64,000 nucleotides of DNA. Origin: Streptomyces seoulensis. GTDB lineage: Bacteria; Actinomycetota; Actinomycetes; Streptomycetales; Streptomycetaceae. The notes under the pieces are model-generated. The model made no database searches and was not told the DNA's origin. It was given only the letters and a program-made list of their open reading frames with translations. Positions 40,939 through 52,347 of the stretch are shown in pieces. The translations under genes were made by a program, and so were the position numbers. Position 1 is the stretch's first letter, and each line of letters starts with the position of its first letter. The stretch spans positions 744,001 through 808,000 of the forward strand of contig NZ_CP032229.1 of NCBI RefSeq assembly GCF_004328625.1, read 5' to 3'.

Positions 40939-42891
40939 ATGGCCACGACCGAGCACCCTCCCAGCCGTCTGCGCGGCTGGATGCTGCAGGGGCTCTCCGA
41001 CATGGGCAAGCGGGGTGGTCTGACCGGTCCGCACGCCGAGCCGAAACCCCCGCACCAGGGCCAGCGCTGGTGGCGGGTGATGTGCCTGACCGGTGTCGAC
41101 TACTTCTCCACCCTCGGCTACCAGCCCGGCATCGCGGCCCTGGCGGCCGGTCTGCTCTCCCCGCTGGCGACCATCGTGCTGATCGTCGTCACCCTGGCGG
41201 GCGCCCTCCCGGTGTACCGGCGGGTGGCGCAGGAGAGCCCGCACGGGCAGGGCTCGATCGCCATGCTGGAGCGGCTGCTGTCCTTCTGGAAGGGCAAGCT
41301 GTTCGTGCTGACCCTGCTGGGGTTCGCGGCCACCGACTTCCTGATCACCATCACCCTCTCCGCCGCCGACGCCTCCACCCACCTGGTGGAGAACCCGCAT
41401 CTGACCAGCACACTGGGCGGCCACCAGATGCTCATCACGCTGATCCTGGTGGCGCTGCTCGGCGCGGTCTTCCTCAAGGGCTTCCTGGAGGCCATGGGCG
41501 TCGCGGTCGCCCTGGTCGGCATCTACCTCGCGCTCAACGTCGTCGTGGTGATCACCGGTCTGTGGCACGTGCTGACCGCCGAGCACGTGGTCACCGACTG
41601 GGCCGACGCCCTGACGGTCCAGCACGGCAACGTCTTCGTGATGATCGGCGTGGCCCTGATCGTCTTCCCCAAGCTCGCCCTCGGCCTGTCCGGCTTCGAG
41701 ACCGGGGTCGCCGTGATGCCGCACGTCCAGGGCGAGGACGGGGACACCGAGGAACGCCCGGCGGGCCGTATCCGGGACACCAAGAAGCTGCTCACCACCG
41801 CCGCCGTGATCATGAGCTGCTTCCTGATCACCACCAGCTTCATCACCACGCTGCTCATCCCGGCCGCCGAGTTCAAGCCCGGCGGCCAGGCCAACGGCCG
41901 CGCTCTCGCCTTCCTCGCCCACGAATACCTGGGCAACGCCTTCGGCACGGTGTACGACGTCTCGACCATCGCCATCCTGTGGTTCGCGGGCGCCTCCGCC
42001 ATGGCCGGCCTGCTCAACCTGATGCCCCGCTACCTCCCCCGGTACGGCATGGCCCCGCACTGGGCCCGCGCGGTGCGGCCGATGGTCATCGTCTTCATCC
42101 TGATCGCCTTCCTGGTCACCTGGCTGTTCGACGCCAACGTGGACAAGCAGGGCGGTGCCTACGCGACCGGTGTGCTGGTGCTGATCAGCTCGGCCGCCAT
42201 CGCGGTGACCATCGCCGCCCGCAAGGCCGGCCAGCGCGGCTGGACCATCGGCTTCGGCGTCATCTCCGCCGTGTTCCTGTACACCACGGTCGCCAACGTC
42301 ATCGAGCGCCCGGACGGCGTGAAGATCGGCGCCTGCTTCATCGCGGGCATCATGCTGGTCTCGCTGCTCTCCCGGCTGGCCCGCTCCTTCGAGCTGCGGG
42401 TGACCAGCGTGGCGATGGACCCGATGGCGGAACGGTTCGTCCGGGACATGGCCAGCCGGAAGATCCGGTTCATCGCCAACGAGCCCGACAACCGCGACCG
42501 GGCCGAGTACCGCGACAAGATCGAGCAGATCCGTACCGACAACGACATGCCCGAGCAGGAGGACTTCGTCTTCGTCGAGGTCACGGTGGGCGACCCCTCG
42601 GAGTTCGAGACGTGTCTGACGGTGCGCGGCGAGGTGCTGCACAACCGCTACCGGGTGCTGACGGTGGAGTCCTCCTCCATCCCCAACGGTCTCGCCGCCC
42701 TGCTGCTGCACGTACGGGACCTGACCGGGCGTACGCCGCACATCTTCTTCGAGTGGACCGAGGGCAACCCGTTCGCCAACTTCCTGCGCTTCTTCCTCTT
42801 CGGCCAGGGCGAGGTCGCCCCGGTCACCCGCGAGGTGCTGCGCGAGGCGGAGCCGGACCGGGCCCGCCGCCCCCGCGTGCACACCGGTTGA
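40939..42891 (+). CDS. KimA-like potassium/amino acid permease (APC superfamily)
   Basis: The 650-residue protein has about twelve transmembrane helices and a long soluble C-terminal domain (about residues 470-650). The helix 1 region [20 protein letters not shown] and [20 protein letters not shown] resemble KimA, the high-affinity potassium importer of firmicutes that is inhibited by c-di-AMP. The C-terminal part contains DEVTVGD-like beta/alpha segments ([20 protein letters not shown]). Amino acid transport remains an alternative. It is a single gene, starting at the ATG at 40939. Confidence 0.8.
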   Translation: MATTEHPPSRLRGWMLQGLSDMGKRGGLTGPHAEPKPPHQGQRWWRVMCLTGVDYFSTLGYQPGIAALAAGLLSPLATIVLIVVTLAGALPVYRRVAQESPHGQGSIAMLERLLSFWKGKLFVLTLLGFAATDFLITITLSAADASTHLVENPHLTSTLGGHQMLITLILVALLGAVFLKGFLEAMGVAVALVGIYLALNVVVVITGLWHVLTAEHVVTDWADALTVQHGNVFVMIGVALIVFPKLALGLSGFETGVAVMPHVQGEDGDTEERPAGRIRDTKKLLTTAAVIMSCFLITTSFITTLLIPAAEFKPGGQANGRALAFLAHEYLGNAFGTVYDVSTIAILWFAGASAMAGLLNLMPRYLPRYGMAPHWARAVRPMVIVFILIAFLVTWLFDANVDKQGGAYATGVLVLISSAAIAVTIAARKAGQRGWTIGFGVISAVFLYTTVANVIERPDGVKIGACFIAGIMLVSLLSRLARSFELRVTSVAMDPMAERFVRDMASRKIRFIANEPDNRDRAEYRDKIEQIRTDNDMPEQEDFVFVEVTVGDPSEFETCLTVRGEVLHNRYRVLTVESSSIPNGLAALLLHVRDLTGRTPHIFFEWTEGNPFANFLRFFLFGQGEVAPVTREVLREAEPDRARRPRVHTG

Positions 42892-42949
42892 CCCGTCCGG
42901 AGCCCGCCCCGGTGCCCGGCCGCCGATCTCTCGATTTATGGTGACCAGC

Positions 42950-43348
42950 ATGCAGTCCTACACGATCGGCCAGGCAGCCCGGCTCCTCGGCGTGAGCCCC
43001 GACACCGCCCGCCGCTGGGCCGACGCCGGCCGGATGGCCACCCACCGGGACGAGTCCGGGCGGCGGCTGATCGCCGGCCAGGACCTGGCCGCGTTCTCCG
43101 TCGAGCTGGCCCAGGGGGGCGGGACGGCAGAGGAGGAGACGTCGGTCACCTCCGTGCGCAACGCGTTCCCCGGCATCGTCACCGCCATCAAGCTCGGCGA
43201 CGTGGCCGCCCAGGTGGAGATCCAGGCGGGGCCGCACCGGCTGGTCTCGCTGCTGACCCGCGAGGCGGTCGACGAACTCGGCCTTGAGGTCGGCATGGAG
43301 GCCACCGCGCGCGTGAAGTCGACCAACGTGCACATCGACCGCTACTGA
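42950..43348 (+). CDS. HTH-Mop (molbindin) regulator of molybdate uptake
   Basis: The 132-residue protein joins an excisionase/MerR-type HTH (residues about 3-50: IGQAARLLGVSPDTARRWAD, then DESGRRLIAGQDLAAF) to one Mop domain (residues about 65-132: NAFPGIVTAIKLGDVAAQVE, LVSLLTREAVDELGL). It therefore resembles ModE in logic but not in DNA-binding fold. It lies upstream of modABC. TATGGT at 42937-42942 ends 7 nt before the ATG at 42950 and no Shine-Dalgarno is present, which favours this start over the ATG at 42938. Confidence 0.85.
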   Translation: MQSYTIGQAARLLGVSPDTARRWADAGRMATHRDESGRRLIAGQDLAAFSVELAQGGGTAEEETSVTSVRNAFPGIVTAIKLGDVAAQVEIQAGPHRLVSLLTREAVDELGLEVGMEATARVKSTNVHIDRY

Positions 43349-43368
43349 GCGCGGGCGCCGGCGGCCCG

Positions 43369-43755
43369 TCAGCTCGCCGCGAGCGTCGCCCGGTCGGACG
43401 GGACGGGGGCAGCGGCGCCGAAGTGGTAGTCCCCGTCGACCCGGATACCGGTGATCCCGCTGATGTGCCGGGCGCCGCACCGGTCCTGCGGCAGCACCAG
43501 CTGCGGTCCGGCCGCGTCCAGCGGCGTCCCGTCGATCGTGACGGCGAGCAGTACGGGGGCGTCCGCGAAGTCCGGGTCGATCTCCGCCCAGCTCAGCACC
43601 GCCCGATGGCCGTCGGTGCCGGTAACGGAAATGAGAAATCTCAGCCGGTCCTTGCGCCGCACCGGATCGAATCCCGGTCCCGCGTCCGTCAGTACGTGAT
43701 ACAGCCGCCCCCCGGGCACCTCTGGACAAACGCATATGCCAGCCTCCGATAACAA
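43369..43755 (-). CDS. Truncated molybdopterin-oxidoreductase-type domain protein
   Basis: About 116-128 residues; the main block FDPVRRKDRLRFLISVTGTD, then GHRAVLSWAEIDPDFADAPV and LVLPQDRCGARHISGITGIR matches the C-terminal half of small sulfite-oxidase-type molybdopterin-binding domains. The N-terminal half, with the pterin-coordinating Cys region, is missing. The open frame begins at a TTG (43755); a GTG at 43719 is a shorter option, and neither has a good ribosome-binding site. It may be a small pterin protein or a gene remnant. It sits inside the molybdate locus, opposite to modABC. Confidence 0.55.
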   Translation of the reverse strand: MLSEAGICVCPEVPGGRLYHVLTDAGPGFDPVRRKDRLRFLISVTGTDGHRAVLSWAEIDPDFADAPVLLAVTIDGTPLDAAGPQLVLPQDRCGARHISGITGIRVDGDYHFGAAAPVPSDRATLAAS

Positions 43756-43784
43756 CTACGCGGCTCATGCGACATGACTCCTGA

Positions 43785-43813
43785 CTTACGTCTGGCAAAT
43801 GCGGCAGTATCAT
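43785..43813 (+). promoter_or_regulatory. Candidate modA promoter
   Basis: CTTACG (43785-43790) and TATCAT (43808-43813) are 17 bp apart and lie about 75 bp upstream of the modA start in an AT-richer patch. The HTH-Mop protein encoded upstream is the natural candidate regulator; no clear ModE palindrome is present. Confidence 0.45.
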
Positions 43814-43888
43814 CGGCCTCGTGGCCGATCCCCGGCCCCCTGGAAGGGCGCGAGCGCGTTGTTCCGCCGAGACGAGGAGTGGAAAACC

Positions 43889-44713
43889 GTGATGACCCGT
43901 TCCGCACGCCGGACCCGCCGGATGCTGCCGCTGGCCGGTGTGGGAGTCGCCGCCCTGCTGGCCCTCAGCGCCTGCTCCAGCTCCGACGGATCGACGCCCG
44001 CCAAGGCCGACAGCTCCGGCTCCGCCTCCCCCAAGCTGTCCGGCACGGTCACCGTGTTCGCGGCCGCCTCCCTCAAGGAGAGCTTCACGACGCTGGGCAG
44101 GCAGTTCGAGCAGCAGCACCCCGGCACCAAGGTCGCCTTCAACTTCGGTGGCAGTGACACCCTCGCCGCCAGCATCACCAGCGGCGCCCCGGCCGACGTG
44201 TTCGCCGCCGCCAGCCCCAAGACCATGGCGATCGTCACCGACAAGAAGGACACGGCGAGCGCCCCGTCGACCTTCGCCCGCAACCAGCTCGAGATCGCCA
44301 CCCTGCCGGGCAACCCCGACAAGGTCGCCTCGCTGAAGGACCTGACCGACCCCGAGCTCAAGGTCGTCCTCTGCGACAAGACCGTGCCGTGCGGCGCGGC
44401 CGCGCAGAAGGTGCTCGACGCCGGCGGCATCAAGGTCACCCCGGTCTCCTACGAGCAGGACGTCAAGGCCGCCCTGAACAAGGTGGAGCTGAAGGAGGCC
44501 GACGCGTCCCTCGTCTACAAGACCGACGTGAAGTCCGCCGCCGGCAAGGTCCAGGGCGTGGAGTTCCCCGAGTCCAAGGACGCGATCAACGACTACCCGA
44601 TCGCCCCGCTGAAGAACTCGAAGAACGCCGACGCGGCCGCCGCCTTCATCGCACTGGTCAAGTCCGCCGACGGCCAGAAGGTGCTGGCCCAGGCCGGCTT
44701 CCTCAAGCCGTGA
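43889..44713 (+). CDS. modA: Molybdate-binding lipoprotein ModA
   Basis: The 274-residue secreted lipoprotein has a twin-Arg-rich n-region (RRTRRM), hydrophobic core and lipobox LSAC. The mature protein starts with GTVTVFAAASLKESFTTLGR and continues with VAFNFGGSDTLAASITSGAP and ADVFAAASPKTM, the ModA oxyanion-binding pattern (Ser and Thr loop residues). AGGAG lies 9 nt before the GTG at 43889; the adjacent ATG at 43892 is equally possible. modB starts in the stop codon of modA (GTGA overlap). Confidence 0.93.
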   Translation: MMTRSARRTRRMLPLAGVGVAALLALSACSSSDGSTPAKADSSGSASPKLSGTVTVFAAASLKESFTTLGRQFEQQHPGTKVAFNFGGSDTLAASITSGAPADVFAAASPKTMAIVTDKKDTASAPSTFARNQLEIATLPGNPDKVASLKDLTDPELKVVLCDKTVPCGAAAQKVLDAGGIKVTPVSYEQDVKAALNKVELKEADASLVYKTDVKSAAGKVQGVEFPESKDAINDYPIAPLKNSKNADAAAAFIALVKSADGQKVLAQAGFLKP

Positions 44714-45564
44714 CCGAGTTGAAGCAGCCCGCCGCGGCCCGTCCCGGCAAGGGCGGGCCGCGGCGCCCGCGTGTCCGCGCCGCCCGCCGCGGCGTGCCGC
44801 TGCCGCTGCTGGTGCCGGGCCTGCTCGCCATGGCGTTCCTGCTGGTGCCGCTGCTCGCCCTGCTGGTCCGCGCCCCCTGGCGCAGCCTGCCGTCCCAGCT
44901 GGCCAGCACCGAGGTCTGGCAGGCGCTCCAGCTCTCCCTGATCAGCGCGACCGCGGCCACCGCCGTCGCCCTGGTGCTCGGCGTGCCGCTGGCCTGGCTG
45001 CTGGCCCGTACGGAGTTCCCCGGCCGGGGCCTGGTGCGGGCGCTGGTGACCCTGCCGCTGGTGCTGCCCCCGGTCGTCGGCGGTGTCGCGCTGCTGCTGG
45101 CCCTGGGCCGCAACGGCATCGTCGGCAAGTCGCTGGACGCCTGGTTCGGGATCACCCTGCCGTTCACCACCGCCGGTGTGGTCGTCGCGGAGGCGTTCGT
45201 CGCCATGCCGTTCCTCGTCATCAGCGTCGAGGGCACCCTGCGCGCGGCCGACCCGCGCTACGAGGAGGCGGCCACCACGCTCGGCGCGTCCCGCTTCACC
45301 GCGTTCCGCCGGGTGACCCTGCCGCTGATCGCGCCCGGCATCGCCGCCGGCGCCGTGCTGGCGTGGGCCCGCGCGCTCGGTGAGTTCGGGGCCACGATCA
45401 CCTTCGCGGGCAACTTCCCGGGCCGTACCCAGACCATGCCGCTCGCGGTCTACCTCGCCCTCCAGAACGACCCGGAGGCCGCCATCGCCCTCAGCCTGAT
45501 CCTTCTGGCCGTGTCCATCGCGGTACTGGCGGGCCTGCGGGACCGGTGGATGACGGGAGCGTGA
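44710..45564 (+). CDS. modB: Molybdate ABC transporter permease ModB
   Basis: The 284-residue permease has about five to six membrane helices and the EAA loop EEAATTLGASRFTAFRRVTL with RVTLPLIAPGIAAGAVLAWA and RALGEFGATITFAGNFPG, all typical of CysT/ModB-type permeases. It has a basic 30-residue N-terminal tail (PGKGGPRRPRVRAARRG). Its GTG start overlaps the modA stop by 4 bp, and modC follows; the three form one uptake system for molybdate. Confidence 0.93.
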   Translation: MTELKQPAAARPGKGGPRRPRVRAARRGVPLPLLVPGLLAMAFLLVPLLALLVRAPWRSLPSQLASTEVWQALQLSLISATAATAVALVLGVPLAWLLARTEFPGRGLVRALVTLPLVLPPVVGGVALLLALGRNGIVGKSLDAWFGITLPFTTAGVVVAEAFVAMPFLVISVEGTLRAADPRYEEAATTLGASRFTAFRRVTLPLIAPGIAAGAVLAWARALGEFGATITFAGNFPGRTQTMPLAVYLALQNDPEAAIALSLILLAVSIAVLAGLRDRWMTGA

Positions 45565-45623
45565 CGGTGCCGCGAGGATGGAAGACACCGACCACGCCGG
45601 CGCCGACGGAGGACGACCGCCCC

Positions 45624-46709
45624 ATGACCGACATCGACGCGCCCCCCGCCCTGGCGAAGGCGGCGGACCAACAGGGTCTCGACGCCCGTCTCGTGGTCGA
45701 CCGGGGCACCTTCCGGCTGGACGTGTCCCTGCGCGCGGCCCCCGGTGACGTCGTCGCGCTGCTCGGCCCGAACGGCGCGGGCAAGACCACCGCGCTGCGC
45801 GCCCTCGCGGGCCTCGTCCCGCTCGCCGAGGGTCATCTGCGGCTGGACGGCACCGCGCTGGAGCGCATCCCGCCGGAGAAGCGCCCGGTCGGTGTGGTCT
45901 TCCAGGACTATCTCCTCTTCCCGCATCTGACCGCGCTGGACAACGTGGCCTTCGGGCCGCGCTGCCACGGCACCGGCAAGGCCGAGGCCCGCGCCCAGGC
46001 CGCCACCTGGCTGGAGCGGATGGGCCTGGCCGACCACGCGGGCGCCAAGCCCCGCCGGCTGTCCGGCGGTCAGGCCCAGCGGGTCGCGCTGGCCAGGGCG
46101 CTTGCCACCCGGCCCCGGCTGCTGCTCCTGGACGAGCCGCTCGCCGCGCTGGACGCCCGTACCCGCCTGGAGGTCCGCTCGCAGCTCAGGCGGCATCTCA
46201 CGGAGTTCGAGGCGGTCGCCGTCCTGGTGACGCACGATCCGCTGGACGCGATGGTGCTCGCGGACCGGCTGGTGGTGGTCGAGCACGGCCAGGTGGTGCA
46301 GGAGGGCATGCCCACCGAGATCGCCCGGCATCCCCGTACCGACTACATCGCCCAGCTGGTCGGCCTCAACCTCTACCGCGGCGAGGCGGACGGGCACGCG
46401 GTACGGCTGGAGGGCGGGCCGTCGATCACCACCACCGAGGAACTGTCGGGGCCCGTGTTCGTGGCGTTCCCGCCGGTGGCCGTCACCCTGTTCCGGGACC
46501 GGCCGACCGGGGCGAGCGCCCGCAATCTGTGGCGCTGCGAGGTGGCCGGTCTGGAGACGCACGGCGACCAGATCCGCGCCGACCTGACCGGGGAGATCCG
46601 GCTCGCCGCCGACCTCACCACGGCGGCCGCCGCCGAGCTGGACCTGCACACCGGCGCACCGGTCTGGGCGACCGTCAAGGCGACGCAGACCCACGCATAC
46701 CCGGCATAG
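45624..46709 (+). CDS. modC: Molybdate ABC transporter ATP-binding protein ModC
   Basis: The 361-residue protein has a Walker A LLGPNGAGKTTALRALAG, the Q-loop VFQDYLLFPH, signature RLSGGQAQRVALARALA, Walker B LLLLDEPLAALDART and the H-loop VTHDP. A C-terminal TOBE/Mop domain runs over about residues 280-361 (LWRCEVAGLETHGDQIRADL). The length is normal for ModC. The ATG at 45624 has GGAGG 11 nt upstream; a GTG at 45567 with GGGAG 6 nt upstream would add 19 residues and couple it to modB. Confidence 0.92.
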   Translation: MTDIDAPPALAKAADQQGLDARLVVDRGTFRLDVSLRAAPGDVVALLGPNGAGKTTALRALAGLVPLAEGHLRLDGTALERIPPEKRPVGVVFQDYLLFPHLTALDNVAFGPRCHGTGKAEARAQAATWLERMGLADHAGAKPRRLSGGQAQRVALARALATRPRLLLLDEPLAALDARTRLEVRSQLRRHLTEFEAVAVLVTHDPLDAMVLADRLVVVEHGQVVQEGMPTEIARHPRTDYIAQLVGLNLYRGEADGHAVRLEGGPSITTTEELSGPVFVAFPPVAVTLFRDRPTGASARNLWRCEVAGLETHGDQIRADLTGEIRLAADLTTAAAAELDLHTGAPVWATVKATQTHAYPA

Positions 46710-46737
46710 CACCGCTCAGCCACTACGGTGTGGCCCC

Positions 46738-47157
46738 ATGAGCATGAGCATGCGCAACCAGCTTCCCGGCACCGTCACGGCGGTCCATCCCGGCGAGGTC
46801 ATGGCGACGGTCAAGATCCGGCTGGCCGGCGGTCAGCAGCTGACCGCGGCCATCACCGAGGAGGCCACGAAGGAACTCCGGCTGGCCGAGGGCACCCCCG
46901 TGCACGCCCTGGTGAAGGCGACCGAGGTGTCCCTGGCCACCGAGCCGGTCGACCACATCTCGATCCGCAACCAGCTCGCGGGCACGATCAGCGAGATCAC
47001 CATGGGCACGGCGATGGCCTCGGTGAAGGTCGCGGTGCCGGGCGCGGAGGTCACGTCGGCCATCACCCACGAGTCGGCGGCCGAACTGAAGCTGGCGGAG
47101 GGCGACTCCGTGGTGGCGCTGATCAAGTCCACCGAGGTCTCGCTGGCCACGGCCTGA
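46738..47157 (+). CDS. Di-Mop molbindin
   Basis: The 139-residue protein is two tandem Mop domains: MRNQLPGTVTAVHPGEVMAT with LVKATEVSLATEP, and IRNQLAGTISEITMGTAMAS with LIKSTEVSLATA. Molbindins store or buffer molybdate in the cytoplasm and are found beside mod operons. It follows modC by 28 bp. TACGGT at 46724-46729, 8 nt before the ATG, could also give it its own transcript. A terminator follows at 47169-47204. Confidence 0.9.
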   Translation: MSMSMRNQLPGTVTAVHPGEVMATVKIRLAGGQQLTAAITEEATKELRLAEGTPVHALVKATEVSLATEPVDHISIRNQLAGTISEITMGTAMASVKVAVPGAEVTSAITHESAAELKLAEGDSVVALIKSTEVSLATA

Positions 47158-47168
47158 GCGGACACGAG

Positions 47169-47204
47169 GAAGGCCCCCCGCCCGGACCAGGGCAGGGGGC
47201 CTTC
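47169..47204. terminator. Bidirectional terminator between molbindin and gcvP
   Basis: GAAGGCCCCCCGCCC pairs with GGGCAGGGGGCCTTC (one bulge) around a six-base loop. It sits between the convergent stop codons at 47157 and 47221 and can serve both strands. Confidence 0.75.
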
Positions 47205-47220
47205 TCCCTCATCTCCGCGC

Positions 47221-50106
<2,886 letters not shown>

Positions 50107-50173
50107 GTGCGGAGGCCTCCTGGTCTGACGCGACCTGCGAGGGGCACCACGGCTCGGGTGCCCACCGGCCTCC

Positions 50174-50372
50174 CCCTCTGTCATCTCGTACCTGAGAGCT
50201 TCACCGGGGGTTTCGCGGACCCCGGCTTGCACCGTCGGTGAGGGCGGGAGCCGTGACGCCCGCCCTGCTTTCCAGAGTGACCTCGTCCGTGCGGTACGGG
50301 GGCCTGAGAGATTCCGGGGAGGAGTTGCTCCTTCGGCGCCTCCGAATGGCTCGGAGGACTCTCCCGCACGGG
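50174..50372 (-). ncRNA. Tandem glycine riboswitch (gcvT RNA) in gcvP leader
   Basis: On the minus strand, aptamer 1 (about 50370 to 50289) begins GTGCGGGAGAGTCC, contains CGCCGAAGGAGCAA and closes with CTCTCAGGCCCCCGTACCGC. Aptamer 2 (about 50279 to 50174) runs from CTCTGGAAAGC through CGGTGCAAGCCGGGG to CTCTCAGGTACGAG and ends ACAGAGG. These are the two glycine aptamer cores, joined by a short linker. It lies 70 bp before the gcvP start and is expected to switch on glycine cleavage when glycine is high. Confidence 0.88.
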
Positions 50373-50495
50373 GTCAGCAGCCGACTTCAGCCTACCAGCG
50401 GGGTCCTGAGCGCGGCGTTCGAGTGGCCGCCCGGCTGATTCTGCTCTTTTGTAGTGCTTACGGATGAGTTGCGACCATGTGGAGGGAGAGGGATC

Positions 50496-50870
50496 GTGCA
50501 GATTGACATCGATCCGCGCAGCCTGATCGGCCGCAAGGCGTTCGACCGCGCCGGCACCAAGATCGGCACCATAGACGAGGTGTACCTCGACGACGCGACC
50601 GGAGTCCCGGAGTGGGCGGCGGTGCGCACCGGCCTCTTCTCCCGCGACGCGTTCGTCCCGCTGGAGCCCAGCGAACTGGTCGACGGCGCCCTCCGCGTCC
50701 CCTTCGAGCGCGCCCTCATCAGGGACGCCCCCGACTTCGGCGTGGGCCGCCATCTCTCCCCCGAGCAGGAACTCCAGCTCTACCACCACTACGGGCTCGA
50801 CGTGGGCCCCTCCGCCAGGCCGACCCCGGACCGCGACTTCGGCAAGCTCGCGGGCACCGAGGAGTCCTGA
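50496..50870 (+). CDS. PRC-barrel domain protein
   Basis: The 124-residue protein has an N-terminal PRC barrel (SLIGRKAFDRAGTKIGTIDE, VYLDDATGVPEWAAVRTGLF) and a short helical tail (HLSPEQELQLYHHYGLDVG) with a disordered end. PRC-barrel proteins bind RNA or partners (RimM, photosynthetic reaction centre H); in Streptomyces many are general stress proteins of unknown role. GGAGGGAGAGG precedes the GTG at 50496. It diverges from gcvP. Confidence 0.85.
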   Translation: MQIDIDPRSLIGRKAFDRAGTKIGTIDEVYLDDATGVPEWAAVRTGLFSRDAFVPLEPSELVDGALRVPFERALIRDAPDFGVGRHLSPEQELQLYHHYGLDVGPSARPTPDRDFGKLAGTEES

Positions 50871-50894
50871 GCCCCCTCTCATCCCCTCATACCC

Positions 50895-52271
50895 TCAGCC
50901 CCTCATCCCGTCCTCCGTCTCCCCTTCCACGGCCGCCTCCACCTGGGCCACCAGCGGGAGCGGGTCGGCCGGTTCCAGCCCGGCCTCGTCGGACCGGAAC
51001 GTCCGTACCCGGCCCGGCGCGGAGAGCGGGGTCTCGAACCGCACGGTGACCCGCCCGAGTCCGCTGCCCTGCACCCACCCGTGCCCGTACTCCGGGTGCC
51101 GCACGTCCTGGCCCGCCCGCCACTCCGGCGCGGCGGGCTCGGGCCTCTCCGGGCCGAAGTCGGGGACGCCCTCCTCCGGTGTCTCCTCGGCCGGCTCCCC
51201 CGCCGCCTGGGCGAACAGGTCCTCCTGGGTGTAGTCGGCGAGCCCCGACACGCCGACGCCCAGCAGCCGCACCCCGCCCGTGGTGTCGACGGAGTCCAGC
51301 AGCCGCGCGGCCGCCTCCCGGATGACCGTGGGGTCGTCCGTGGGGCCCCGGAGCGTCTCGGAGCGGGTCAGGGTGGAGAAGTCGTACCGCCGCACCTTGA
51401 GGACGATGGTGCGCCCGGAGAGCCCGGCGCCGCGCAGCCGCCGTACACACCGGTCGGCGAGTCTGCGGACCTCCAGGCCGATGCGGAGCCGGTCGTGGAT
51501 GTCGACGGCGTAGGTGTCCTCCACCGACACCGACTTGGCCTCGCGCTCGGCCACCACCGGCCGGTCGTCGCGGGCCAGCGCCATCGCGTACAGCGCGTGT
51601 CCGTGGGCCTTGCCGAGCAGCCGGACCAGTTCGTCCTCGCCCGCCTCGGACAGGTCCAGCACGGTGGTGATCCCGGCGCGCCGCAGGTGGTCGCCGGTGG
51701 CGGGGCCGACACCGGGCAGGGTGCGCACCGGCATCGGGGACAGCAGGGCGCGCTCGGTGCCGGGTTCGATGAGGACCAGGCCGTCGGGCTTGGCCCGCTC
51801 CGAGGCGATCTTGGCCAGCATCTTGGAGGCGGCGAGCCCCACCGAACCGGTCAGCCCCGTGACCGCCCGGATGTCGGCGCGCAGCCGGGCCCCGGCCTCC
51901 CGCGCCGACGCCTCGTCCCGGGCGGCGTCGCCGGCCTCCAGGTCCACGAACGCCTCGTCCAGGCTCAGCGGCTCCACCAGCGGGGACAACTGCCGCAGCA
52001 GCGCCATCACCTGGTCGCTGATCGACCGGTACAGCGCGAAACGCGGCGTGAGGTACGCGGCGTTCGGCGCGAGCCGCCGGGCCTGCGCGGTGGGCATCGC
52101 CGAGTGCACCCCGAACACCCGCGCCTCGTACGACGCGGTGGCCACCACTCCGCGCGGCCCGATCCCGCCCACCACCACGGCCTTGCCGCGCAGGCTCGGC
52201 TTGGACGCCTGCTCCACCGAGGCGAAGAAGGCGTCCATGTCGAGATGGAGGATGGTGGGCGCGTTTCTCAC
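50895..52271 (-). CDS. dinB: DNA polymerase IV (Y family) with C-terminal extension
   Basis: The 458-residue Y-family polymerase has the palm LHLDMDAFFASVEQ and SLDEAFVDLEA acidic residues, the ASYEAR..FGVHSAMP finger region, and VGLAASKMLAKIASE with the HhH block RTLPGVGPATGDHL. The little-finger domain ends near residue 345. Beyond it an acidic Pro-rich linker leads to an extra module of about 70 residues (VRHPEYGHGWVQGSGLGRVT) seen in several actinobacterial DinB proteins. The usual C-terminal beta-clamp peptide was not identified. The GTG start at 52271 has only a weak ribosome-binding site. Confidence 0.92.
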   Translation of the reverse strand: MRNAPTILHLDMDAFFASVEQASKPSLRGKAVVVGGIGPRGVVATASYEARVFGVHSAMPTAQARRLAPNAAYLTPRFALYRSISDQVMALLRQLSPLVEPLSLDEAFVDLEAGDAARDEASAREAGARLRADIRAVTGLTGSVGLAASKMLAKIASERAKPDGLVLIEPGTERALLSPMPVRTLPGVGPATGDHLRRAGITTVLDLSEAGEDELVRLLGKAHGHALYAMALARDDRPVVAEREAKSVSVEDTYAVDIHDRLRIGLEVRRLADRCVRRLRGAGLSGRTIVLKVRRYDFSTLTRSETLRGPTDDPTVIREAAARLLDSVDTTGGVRLLGVGVSGLADYTQEDLFAQAAGEPAEETPEEGVPDFGPERPEPAAPEWRAGQDVRHPEYGHGWVQGSGLGRVTVRFETPLSAPGRVRTFRSDEAGLEPADPLPLVAQVEAAVEGETEDGMRG

Positions 52272-52347
52272 AGGTCCGATGCTGCACCACGCCACTGACA
52301 ACGGCTCCCACGCGGGGACACCCTATGGAAAACGGTGCCGGCGGGTC

